The notes under the pieces: model-generated | What the model saw: only the letters and a program-made list of their open reading frames with translations | Told to the model about the DNA's origin: nothing | Database searches by the model: none | DNA from: Pandoraea fibrosis | GTDB taxonomy: Bacteria; Pseudomonadota; Gammaproteobacteria; Burkholderiales; Burkholderiaceae | DNA: 64,000 nt | Direction of reading: 5' to 3' | Assembly: GCF_000807775.2 (NCBI RefSeq) | Contig: NZ_CP047385.1 | Location: 2,480,001-2,544,000, forward strand | In this document: piece by piece, positions 8,899 to 16,243 of the stretch | Layout of the letters: each line of letters opens with the position of its first letter | Position numbering within the stretch: position 1 is the first letter of the stretch | Position numbers and translations under genes: made by a program

Positions 8899-8946
8899 CT
8901 CGCCCCCTGACTGCCACACTGACGACGGAAAACGCAGTTGGCGCTC

Positions 8947-8984
8947 ACGCCCCGAACCTGTTCGCAGGCCGGGGCGTTTTTTAT
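8947..8984 (+). terminator. Rho-independent terminator after the TonB receptor gene
   Basis: CGCCCCG and CGGGGCG form a stem whose loop has a small inner CTG/CAG pairing, followed by six T and ATT. It also points toward the convergent gene that ends at 9002. Confidence 0.9.
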
Positions 8985-9001
8985 TCACGAAGGATCGCCG
9001 C

Positions 9002-9466
9002 CTACTTTTCGATGGTGAATTCGGTCGCGATTGCGGCCCCGTTGGCGAGCGAGGTCACGCCATAGTACTTGTCACCGACCTTGAACATGAAGCGGCACCA
9101 GTTCTCGGTGAGTGCCCGCCATTCCATGTTGACGCAGTACGATCCATTGTCGTTGACCGACCAGGTGCCAGTGGCATGGGCGACTTGCACCAATCGTCCG
9201 CCCGATCCGAGATTGCCCTTGTTATCGCTGGTGGCATTGAGCGAGCCATTGGTCTCGTTGACCCATTTACGTGTACTGCCGTTGTTGATGATGTTGGTGA
9301 CATGGGCGCCGGGCATCAGCGAACGCAAGTCGTCAACGCTGAGTTGCTGGCCGTTGGCGTCCTTGAGGTCGGACAGATGCATCGGGTCGGCATAAGCAAG
9401 CGACGACAGCGCGAGCAGACTGCTGGCGATGAAGGTGGGGAGAGGGGAAGTGAAGCGGGGAACCAT
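9002..9466 (-). CDS. Small secreted protein, DUF995-like
   Basis: A 154-residue protein with a signal peptide (MVPRFTSPLPTFIASSLLAL, cleavage after YADP-like residues near 26). The mature part has the pattern GTWSVNDNGSYCVNMEW followed by ENWCRFMFKVGDKYYGV. Two cysteines about 16 residues apart could form a disulfide in the periplasm. This layout resembles DUF995 periplasmic proteins, whose function is not known; I make that assignment from memory of the pattern, so it is tentative. AGGAGT precedes ATG 9466. It stands alone, convergent with the TonB receptor gene. The 216 bp upstream to the next gene holds no clear promoter. Confidence 0.75.
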   Translation of the reverse strand: MVPRFTSPLPTFIASSLLALSSLAYADPMHLSDLKDANGQQLSVDDLRSLMPGAHVTNIINNGSTRKWVNETNGSLNATSDNKGNLGSGGRLVQVAHATGTWSVNDNGSYCVNMEWRALTENWCRFMFKVGDKYYGVTSLANGAAIATEFTIEK

Positions 9467-9682
9467 GATGACTCCTGGACGTAGCCCGACTCACGTCGGA
9501 CGCACACAGGTGTCGTCTGACGTTGTCGTCCCGCGCTCGGGGCACGGTGTAGCTATCGGTCCGGGTCTTGCGTCGTGATGCGTTACCACTATAGGTGACG
9601 TGCCGATGTCTGCACAGTCAGGGGCACCCCGGACAGGCGGCCGAACGGAGGGTGGCCTCGGTCCAGGGTGCGGGCACCTCTA

Positions 9683-10348
9683 TCAGTCGGTGCCGTACTT
9701 CGGCGAGCGGGGGCCGTAGAGCAGGCCGTTGGCGCGTCCTGCCGAGAGCAGGCGTGCATTTGCCGTGCCTGCCACCGTATAGCCGGCGTTCGACACGCTA
9801 TTGACGATCTGCTTGACGGCTGCCGTGATCAGCATGCCGATCAGACCACCGCCGCTGTTGTTGTTGCCTTCGTTGTTCGACGCGCTGGCCGAGCCGCTCC
9901 ACAGCTTGGCACCGTTGCGAAGATCGATGAGGTCGGCCGAGACCGTCACCACCGTGGCGCTATCGAGCACCATGTACTTCGTGCCGTACTGCGAGATCTT
10001 GATGTAGAGCGCTGCGTCGGCACCGAAGATCTCGCGCAGCTTGGCCGGGCTGACCTGATGGATGTCACCGGCGACTGTCAGGCCGTTCTGACGGAACGAC
10101 TCGTCGACCAACGTCACCGGCATCACGTAGTAGCCTGCCTCGCCCAGCGGTACCGTGACCTGCGACAGCACGCTGTAAGTGGCGTCGATGTCAGGCGACT
10201 CGTTCAGCGGCGGCAACACCAGAATCGACTTCGGTTTGCTTTCCTTGAAGGCGGTGTAGTCGTAAGGCTTTGCCTGGTGCACCGCGCAGCCCGTCATCAC
10301 GGCGGCCAGTGCCGCTACCGTCATCCATTGACAGAGTCGCGCCATCAT
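9683..10348 (-). CDS. DUF799 lipoprotein (GNA1162 family)
   Basis: A 221-residue lipoprotein with lipobox MTGC (Cys21). The core has KPKSILVLPPLNESPDIDAT and DAALYIKISQYGTKYMVL, typical of DUF799, a family whose Neisseria member GNA1162 has been described as an outer-membrane-associated lipoprotein with a fold like proteins that oligomerise at the outer membrane. A GNNNSGGGLIG glycine-rich segment precedes an amphipathic region near residue 165. Its ATG overlaps the stop of the DUF4810 gene (ATGA), so the two are translationally coupled. Third gene of a csgG-DUF4810-DUF799 operon. Confidence 0.88.
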   Translation of the reverse strand: MMARLCQWMTVAALAAVMTGCAVHQAKPYDYTAFKESKPKSILVLPPLNESPDIDATYSVLSQVTVPLGEAGYYVMPVTLVDESFRQNGLTVAGDIHQVSPAKLREIFGADAALYIKISQYGTKYMVLDSATVVTVSADLIDLRNGAKLWSGSASASNNEGNNNSGGGLIGMLITAAVKQIVNSVSNAGYTVAGTANARLLSAGRANGLLYGPRSPKYGTD

Positions 10349-10716
10349 TGCTTGACCTCCGGAGTCTTGTTCTTGAGGAGAAAGTCGATGTAACCGGCCG
10401 ATTCGGGGAACAGCTGCTTCTCGGTCTGGAATTCCTCGACCATCTTGTCGGACTTGCCGACCGAGGCGTAGAGCAGACCGAGGTGGGCGTGAAAGCCCGG
10501 GGGCGCGGCGTTGTTAGTGGACTTGATCTTCTCGAGATCGCGCTCGAGCGCGATGATCTGCGCTTCTTTCGATTCGCCCTTGAAGTATTCGTAGACTTGC
10601 GGCTGGTAGCTTTCCCAGTCGTACAGAGGCTTGGGCGGCGTGGCGCAGCCGGTGAGCAGTGCGCCGCCGATGACGGCCGCCACCGCGGCACGACCGGAGA
10701 GGAACTTGCGATTCAT
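10345..10716 (-). CDS. DUF4810 lipoprotein
   Basis: A 123-residue lipoprotein with signal peptide and lipobox LTGC (Cys24), followed by ATPPKPLYDWESYQPQVYEY. The remainder is helical with a TPR-like stretch (AHLGLLYASVGKSDKMVEEF). The family DUF4810 has no established biochemistry but is consistently found between a CsgG-like and a DUF799 lipoprotein. I use ATG 10716 rather than an upstream in-frame start because it gives a proper signal peptide. Translation is coupled to the DUF799 gene by a 4-nt overlap. Confidence 0.87.
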   Translation of the reverse strand: MNRKFLSGRAAVAAVIGGALLTGCATPPKPLYDWESYQPQVYEYFKGESKEAQIIALERDLEKIKSTNNAAPPGFHAHLGLLYASVGKSDKMVEEFQTEKQLFPESAGYIDFLLKNKTPEVKQ

Positions 10717-10846
10717 GGCGATAGATATCCTGACGGGCATGCCGCGGCGAGCACACGCACGCCTGCACTGACGTGCAAGTCTGAATGTGCCGCGCAGTCG
10801 TCGCGAGCGACGCACTGCGGCATGCTGCAAAAGTGAGTTGGCTGAC

Positions 10847-11530
10847 TTACTTGCCGGGCTTCCAGGCACCGCTTTCGATGCCGGCGACCAGATTGTTGAT
10901 GGCGTCGCGCATCGCGAGGTCAAGCACCTTGCCGTTGAGAGTCGAGTCGTAGCCGGCGGTGCCGCCGAAGCCGATCACTTCGCGATTCGACAGCGCGAAC
11001 TCGCCGGCGCCCCCGCTCGAGTAGACGACTTCCGACGTGGCGATATCGACCACATTCAGGTTGACCTTGGCGTAGGCGATCTGCTCGCGACCACGGCCGA
11101 GAATGCCGAAGAGTTGTTTGTCGCCCACTTCCTTGCGGCCGAACTCGACAACGTCACCGGTGATCACGTAGTCGGCGCCCTTGAGCGTTTGCTGCGTCTT
11201 CTTGATATCGGCTTCCTGACGAATCTCGGCCATGTTGTCGCGGTCGAGCACGTTGAAGCGATTGGTTTGTTGCAGATGCGTGATCAGGATCGTCTTGGCC
11301 TGACTGCCGAGGCGGTCGACGTTATCGGAAAAAACCCCACGCATGTACGAGGAACGATTGTCGAACTTGCCGACAGCGATCGGCGTGCGTACCCCCACGT
11401 ACGGACGGCTGGCACTTTCCACCTTGGCGACTTGCACGGTGCGCGAGCTTTCGGTGGCGCAACCACCAAGCGCGCCGACGGCGACCATGGCGGCGCTGAG
11501 CAGCGCAATGCTGGACTTGCTTTTCTGCAC
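10847..11530 (-). CDS. CsgG/HfaB-family outer-membrane lipoprotein
   Basis: A 227-residue lipoprotein, lipobox LGGC (Cys24), with the CsgG domain (RTPIAVGKFDNRSSYMRGVF, RFNVLDRDNMAEIRQEADI, GADYVITGDVVEFG). CsgG of E. coli forms a nonameric pore that exports curli subunits. No curlin (CsgA/B) genes, and no CsgE/F, are present here, so the partner substrate is unknown. It begins with GTG 11530, supported by AGGGGT upstream; the next in-frame ATG would destroy the signal peptide. It is the first gene of a three-lipoprotein operon with 130 bp before the DUF4810 gene. The 252 bp upstream shows no clear promoter. Confidence 0.9.
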   Translation of the reverse strand: MQKSKSSIALLSAAMVAVGALGGCATESSRTVQVAKVESASRPYVGVRTPIAVGKFDNRSSYMRGVFSDNVDRLGSQAKTILITHLQQTNRFNVLDRDNMAEIRQEADIKKTQQTLKGADYVITGDVVEFGRKEVGDKQLFGILGRGREQIAYAKVNLNVVDIATSEVVYSSGGAGEFALSNREVIGFGGTAGYDSTLNGKVLDLAMRDAINNLVAGIESGAWKPGK

Positions 11531-11782
11531 GGTGATACCCCTGTATGTGTTATTCCCGGGCAGGTGTTGCGTGGTGGTGCAGACTTGCCACGGGCATCTG
11601 ATGTCTTACCGATGTGCTTCGTTTGACTGTTGTTGGTTTCGGTAAGGGGTCCGATCTTAGCATGCGTTTTTGCCCTGTTGATACGCTGTCAAACAACGCA
11701 TACGCCTGCTGCGGTAAGCAGCAAGCGGCGCTTGGCGATACACTCGCACGGTGTTCCCCTCATGTTTTTGACAGGAGTTGTC

Positions 11783-12259
11783 ATGGCCGACACTGACACC
11801 CGCCCGCCGTTTCCGCCCTTCACGCGTGAGACCGCAATTCAGAAGGTTCGCATGGCCGAAGACGGTTGGAATTCGCGCGATCCTGCGCGGGTTGCGTTGG
11901 CCTATACCGTCGACAGCCGCTGGCGCAATCGGGCTGAGTTTCCGCGTGGCCGCGACCAGATCGTCGAATTCCTGACGCGCAAATGGCAACGCGAACTCGA
12001 CTATCGGTTGATCAAGGAGCTGTGGGCGTTTACCGAAAACCGAATTGCGGTGCGGTTCGCTTACGAGTGGCGAGACGACTCGGGCAACTGGTTCCGTTCG
12101 TATGGCAATGAGAACTGGGCGTTCGATGCGCAAGGCCTCATGGCCGAGCGTCATGCCAGCATCAACGACTCGCGCATTACCGAGAGCGAACGTCTGTTCC
12201 GCTGGCCGCAGGGGCGTCGCCCCGACGATCATCCGGGGCTGAGCGATCTCGGGTTGTAG
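11783..12259 (+). CDS. DUF1348 / NTF2-like (SnoaL-fold) protein
   Basis: A 158-residue cytosolic protein of the nuclear-transport-factor-2-like superfamily, DUF1348 branch. Hallmarks are [40 protein letters not shown] and the C-terminal [20 protein letters not shown] with HPGLSDLGL. The conical alpha+beta fold binds small hydrophobic ligands in related enzymes; no specific reaction is known for this branch. ACAGGAG lies 7 bases before ATG 11783. Single gene, convergent with mntH. Confidence 0.88.
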   Translation: MADTDTRPPFPPFTRETAIQKVRMAEDGWNSRDPARVALAYTVDSRWRNRAEFPRGRDQIVEFLTRKWQRELDYRLIKELWAFTENRIAVRFAYEWRDDSGNWFRSYGNENWAFDAQGLMAERHASINDSRITESERLFRWPQGRRPDDHPGLSDLGL

Positions 12260-12330
12260 GGCGGGCAAGACGGCAGCGGCGACGCGTTGCGTGTGCCGCG
12301 CGGCCCGCCGCTCATGTCAATCCCGTAGCT

Positions 12331-13641
12331 TCAACCCAATCCGAAGATCAACAGCAGGTTGGTCGCGGTAATGACGGTGAAGAGGCCCCATGCGAACACT
12401 TGCGTGGGACGCCCGATGGTGTCGCCGTTCATCACACGCGGGTCGCTGACCGAGCGGATGAGTGGCCACATGGCGAACGGTAGTTGCAGGCTGAGAAGCA
12501 CCTGACTCCACACGAGCAACTTGCCGACGGCGCCGTCGCCCAGCCACAGCACGCCGATCAGCGCAGGCACGAGCGCCAGCCCTCGGGTAATCAGACGGCG
12601 CTGATAGCAGGGGATCTTCGTTTTCAGAAACCCATCCATGATGACTTGCCCGGCGATGGTCCCGGTGAGCGTCGAGCTTTGCCCGGAGGCGAGCAAGGCA
12701 ATGCCGAACAGGAACGCCGCTGCACTGCCCGCAATTGGCGTGATGAGCTGATACGCCTGCTCGATATCGGTGACGTTGGTCTGGCCGCTGGCATGAAAGG
12801 CCGATCCGGCAAGAATCAGAATGGCCGCGTTCACCCCCATGGCGATGACCAGCGAGACCCAGGTGTCGATACGCACCAGCATGAGTGTGTCGCGCACGTC
12901 GCCGTGTTTTCCTCCGACCACGCGTCGTGTCTGAACGACGGAAGAATGCAGGTAGAGGTTGTGGGGCATGATCGTGGCGCCGACGATGCCCAGCGCCAGC
13001 ACGATGGCATCGCGCCGGTCGTGGCTGGGCGCGCCGGGCACAAGGCCTGCCGCCACGGCGTGCCAGTCGGGCGGCACCATCGCCACCTGCGCCACGAAGC
13101 AGAATGCCATCGTACCGATCAACCCGAAGACGATAGCCTCGATCTGACGAAAGCCTTTGCCCTGCAAGCCGAGCACGATCATTGTGTCGAATGCGGTGAG
13201 CACGATGCCCCAGGCGATTGGCACACCCAGCAGCAATTTGAACGCGAGCGCACAGCCGAGGACTTCGGCGATATCACAGGCGATGATCGAGATCTCGGCG
13301 GTGATCCATTGCACGAGGCGTCCCGCACGGCCATAGCGGTCATAGCTTGCTTGCGCGAGGTCGCGCCCGGCGATCAGTCCCAGCCGGGCGGCAAGCATCT
13401 GCAGAAAGATGGCGGCGAGGCTCGACAGCGCGACAACCCAAAGCAGCGAGTACCCGAATTGCGACCCGGCCTGAATATCCGTCGCCCAGTTGCCGGGATC
13501 CATGTAACCGATCGCGACGAGCAGTCCGGGGCCGGCGAAGCGTTTGAGTTTGATCCAGCGCGATTCGCGCGCGTCGATAACGATGCTGCCTTTGACTTCA
13601 GAGGGGCAGAAGGGCGCAGTGGCGGTGGTCGGTAGCGGCAT
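12331..13641 (-). CDS. mntH: NRAMP-family Mn2+/Fe2+ proton symporter
   Basis: Inner-membrane importer of Mn2+ (and Fe2+) driven by protons. The metal-site motifs are intact: DPGNW in helix 1 (GYMDPGNWATDI) and MPHNLYLHSS in helix 6. About 11 membrane helices fit the LeuT-like fold. The protein is 436 residues from ATG 13641; an in-frame TTG at 13698 would add 19 unlikely residues and neither site has a clear Shine-Dalgarno. I see no obvious MntR or Fur operator upstream. The divergent neighbour imuA has its LexA promoter only about 120 bp away. Confidence 0.95.
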   Translation of the reverse strand: MPLPTTATAPFCPSEVKGSIVIDARESRWIKLKRFAGPGLLVAIGYMDPGNWATDIQAGSQFGYSLLWVVALSSLAAIFLQMLAARLGLIAGRDLAQASYDRYGRAGRLVQWITAEISIIACDIAEVLGCALAFKLLLGVPIAWGIVLTAFDTMIVLGLQGKGFRQIEAIVFGLIGTMAFCFVAQVAMVPPDWHAVAAGLVPGAPSHDRRDAIVLALGIVGATIMPHNLYLHSSVVQTRRVVGGKHGDVRDTLMLVRIDTWVSLVIAMGVNAAILILAGSAFHASGQTNVTDIEQAYQLITPIAGSAAAFLFGIALLASGQSSTLTGTIAGQVIMDGFLKTKIPCYQRRLITRGLALVPALIGVLWLGDGAVGKLLVWSQVLLSLQLPFAMWPLIRSVSDPRVMNGDTIGRPTQVFAWGLFTVITATNLLLIFGLG

Positions 13642-13755
13642 GGGGGAGGGAGTTCGTCCAATGACGTCAACGTTAGCCGGGCCGGCGTTGGCTCGCAAGC
13701 AGGATCATGACGTCAGACGCCGCATCGATCCCCTCGTAAATAGCGCATGAGCTGC

Positions 13756-13775
13756 TATACTGTATATCCATACAG
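13756..13775 (+). promoter_or_regulatory. LexA (SOS) box and -10 of the imuA-imuB-dnaE2 cassette
   Basis: CTGTATATCCATACAG (13760-13775) fits the CTGT-N8-ACAG LexA consensus with extended dyad symmetry. A -10-like TATACT (13756-13761) overlaps its left half. LexA cleavage after DNA damage should therefore induce the cassette. Confidence 0.93.
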
Positions 13776-13789
13776 TATTCGGGTGCGCG

Positions 13790-14686
13790 ATGACCCTGCC
13801 GCTTTCCTCTTTGCCTGCCGGGCTGTGGCGTGCCAGCGAACTGGCGCGCTGCCAGCGTGCTGGCCATACCACGGGCTTTGCCGAGCTCGACGCCGAGTTG
13901 CCCGGCGCCGGGTGGCCGCATGGTGCGGTGACGGAATTGTTGAGCGAGCGTCCGGGCATCGGTGAATGGCGATTGCTGGCCCCGGCGCTGCGCGATCTCA
14001 CACAGGCGGGCAAGCCGGTGATGGTGATCGCCCCGCCGATGCTGCCATATGCTCCGGCGCTGGCAGGCTGGGGGATCGACCTGCGCTGGCTCAGCGTCGT
14101 GATGCGCCCGCCCCGTCAGACGCGTCCGGCGGCGAGGGCGCGAGGTGAGCGGGGTGAGCGAGGTGGCCGAGGCGGGCGAGAGATCAGGACCGAGGATCGG
14201 GACATGCTCTGGTGTGCCGAACAAGCGCTCAAAAGCGCGTGCTGCGGCGCCGTGCTGACCTGGCTTCCCGCCGCGACGCCCGAGCAGATCCGGCGGCTTC
14301 AGGTCGCGGCCGGTGGCGGCGAGACGCTGGCCTGGGTGGTCCGCGGGCCCGCCGCCGTGGCAACGGCATCGGCGGCACCGCTGCGGTTGGGGCTGAGCGT
14401 GGGAGAGGGGAGCCGTCTCGGCGTGCAGTTTCACAAGCGTCGCGGGCCACCCCGTCTCGAGCCGCTCTGGCTAACGTTGCCTGCGCCCTATACGCGTGCA
14501 CCGCAACCGGTGACGGGCATTGCCGACGATGAGCGGCCGATACCTGTCAGGCCCGATCCGGCCCCTTCGCTTGCACCGTCCACGGTGTCTTTGGTTTCTG
14601 CTTCCGGAGTCTCGCATGGCTTGCTGGATCGCCCTGCATCTGCCGTATCTGGCGCTCGAGATCGCCTCTCCGCTCACACGGGCTGA
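13790..14686 (+). CDS. imuA: SOS mutagenesis accessory protein ImuA
   Basis: RecA/SulA-like accessory factor for error-prone translesion synthesis with ImuB and DnaE2. The N-terminal part reads SLPAGLWRASELAR then HTTGFAELDAELPGAGWPHG, typical of ImuA. The central region follows a RecA-like core (GKPVMVIAPPMLPYAPAL, GAVLTWLPAATPEQIRRLQ, RLGVQFHKRRG). A low-complexity Arg/Gly insert (about residues 115-130) and a Ser/Pro-rich tail are unusual. The 298-residue protein runs 71 bp into imuB in a different frame, so the last about 23 residues overlap the ImuB start. The start lies 15 bp after the LexA box; the Shine-Dalgarno is weak. Confidence 0.9.
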   Translation: MTLPLSSLPAGLWRASELARCQRAGHTTGFAELDAELPGAGWPHGAVTELLSERPGIGEWRLLAPALRDLTQAGKPVMVIAPPMLPYAPALAGWGIDLRWLSVVMRPPRQTRPAARARGERGERGGRGGREIRTEDRDMLWCAEQALKSACCGAVLTWLPAATPEQIRRLQVAAGGGETLAWVVRGPAAVATASAAPLRLGLSVGEGSRLGVQFHKRRGPPRLEPLWLTLPAPYTRAPQPVTGIADDERPIPVRPDPAPSLAPSTVSLVSASGVSHGLLDRPASAVSGARDRLSAHTG

Positions 14687-16223
14687 CGCGTCGTCCGACC
14701 TGCCGGTCGACACGACGGTCGTGCTTGCACAGTCGCGCGTGTGGCAGGCGAGCGACGCGGCGCGGGCTGCCGGGGTACAACCCGGCATGCGCCGTGGTGG
14801 TGTGCTGGCGTTGTTGCCGCAAGCACGGTTTCACGATCGCGACGACGCGGCCGAGACCGTAGCGCTCGAAGCGTTAGCGCTGGCGTTGCTGCGCTTCGGT
14901 CCGGATGTCGCCATTGCCCCGCCGCAATGCGTGTTGATCGACGTGGCGCCGAGTCTGCGCCTGTTCGGCGGTCTGGCATCGTTGGCTGCGCAGGTGCTGG
15001 AGAGTGCCGAGGCGCTGGGACATCGTGCGTCGCTGGGCGTTGCCGCGACGGCCAGCGCAGCGGTGCTGCTCGCACTGGCTGGCGAACGGGACATGCCAGC
15101 GCTGCCGGGACGGATGCCGATTTCGACACCGACACCGACACCGATATCGATATCGATATCGATATCGATATCGATTCCAACGCCGGCCGATCTCCCGCAG
15201 CAACTCGATTCGCTTTCGGTAACGTTCCTGACCGAGGCACAGCCGTGGCTCGATTGGCTGGCACAAATTGGCTGCGCGACGCTGGGCGAATTGCGTGCGT
15301 TACCTACGGCGGGGCTGCGACGCCGCTGTGGCGCCGATTTGCCTGCCGCGCTTTCCCGGGCCTATGGCGAAGCGCCGGAGTCGCCGAACTGGTATCGCGC
15401 ACCGCCCCACTTCGAGGCAGTGTTGCCACTGCCCTCGCTCACCTATGACATCGACGTGCTGCTCTTCGGTCTGCGCCGTCTGCTGGCACAACTCACCGGG
15501 TGGTTGTCTGCCGGACATCTGGCCACGCGCGCGCTCACGTTGGTGCTCGAGCACGAGCCGCTCGGGCGGCAAACGCTGGCGCCGACGCGTTTCGATATCC
15601 GCCTCGCCGAAGCGAGTGCCGCGCCGGCGCACTTGTTGTCATTGTGCAAGGAGCGGCTCGCCCGCTCGCCGTTGGTCGCTCCGGTGCTGACCTTGCGGCT
15701 CGACATCACGCAAACGGCTCCGCACGTTGCGCAAAGTGGCTCGTTGCTGCCCGAGGCGGGACGCGCCCGGCAGGATTTTGTGCAACTGATGGAGCGTGTG
15801 GCGGCACGTCTGGGCGACGAGCATGTGCGGCGTTTGCAGGTGCGTAGCGATCACCGGCCCGAGGCGGCATTCGTCAGTGTGCCGCACGGCGCGTCAGGGC
15901 TTGCGAGACCGAACGCCGATGGCAAGACGTCCGGTACGAGCCGTCATCTGCCGGATGGCGAGCGGCCGTTGCCGCCGCGCCCGGCATGGCTGCTCGATGC
16001 GCCGCAGCGGCTGAGTGTGCAGCAGGAGCGTCCGTGGCGGCACGGGCCGTTGCAACTGGTGAGCGGCCCGGAGCGCATCGAAGCGGGCTGGTGGGAGCCG
16101 GGCACCGTGACACGCGACTACTTCATTGCGGCCGATACCCAGGGGGCATTGCTGTGGGTGTTTCGTGAGCGTCCTGTGAAAGGGGCGGATGCCGCCTGGT
16201 ATTTGCATGGCCTGTTCGGCTGA
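14616..16223 (+). CDS. imuB: Y-family polymerase-like protein ImuB
   Basis: A catalytically inactive relative of Y-family DNA polymerases that bridges ImuA, DnaE2 and the beta clamp in damage-induced mutagenesis. ATG 14616 gives MACWIALHLPYLALEIA, the conserved start, with CCGGAG eight bases upstream. The acidic catalytic triad of active Y polymerases is not evident (QCVLIDVAPSLRLFGG replaces the usual YSIDE motif), as known for ImuB. A Ser-Ile/Thr-Pro repeat encoded by a hexanucleotide tandem repeat (15125-15172) interrupts the region between palm and finger-like parts. Length 535 residues. Middle gene of the LexA-controlled cassette. Confidence 0.93.
   Translation: MACWIALHLPYLALEIASPLTRADASSDLPVDTTVVLAQSRVWQASDAARAAGVQPGMRRGGVLALLPQARFHDRDDAAETVALEALALALLRFGPDVAIAPPQCVLIDVAPSLRLFGGLASLAAQVLESAEALGHRASLGVAATASAAVLLALAGERDMPALPGRMPISTPTPTPISISISISISIPTPADLPQQLDSLSVTFLTEAQPWLDWLAQIGCATLGELRALPTAGLRRRCGADLPAALSRAYGEAPESPNWYRAPPHFEAVLPLPSLTYDIDVLLFGLRRLLAQLTGWLSAGHLATRALTLVLEHEPLGRQTLAPTRFDIRLAEASAAPAHLLSLCKERLARSPLVAPVLTLRLDITQTAPHVAQSGSLLPEAGRARQDFVQLMERVAARLGDEHVRRLQVRSDHRPEAAFVSVPHGASGLARPNADGKTSGTSRHLPDGERPLPPRPAWLLDAPQRLSVQQERPWRHGPLQLVSGPERIEAGWWEPGTVTRDYFIAADTQGALLWVFRERPVKGADAAWYLHGLFG
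15125..15172 (+). repeat. imuB: In-frame hexanucleotide microsatellite in imuB
   Basis: Eight units of GAYAYC: three GACACC then five GATATC. They encode alternating Thr-Pro then Ile-Ser. Because the unit is 6 bp, gain or loss changes linker length without a frameshift. Confidence 0.95.
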
Positions 16224-16243
16224 GTCTACGGGTTCCCAGTCTT

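Noticed and set aside
15125..15172. CRISPR-like array
   Set aside because: The repeat is a continuous hexanucleotide microsatellite in a coding frame, with no spacers; no CRISPR array or cas gene is seen anywhere in the window.
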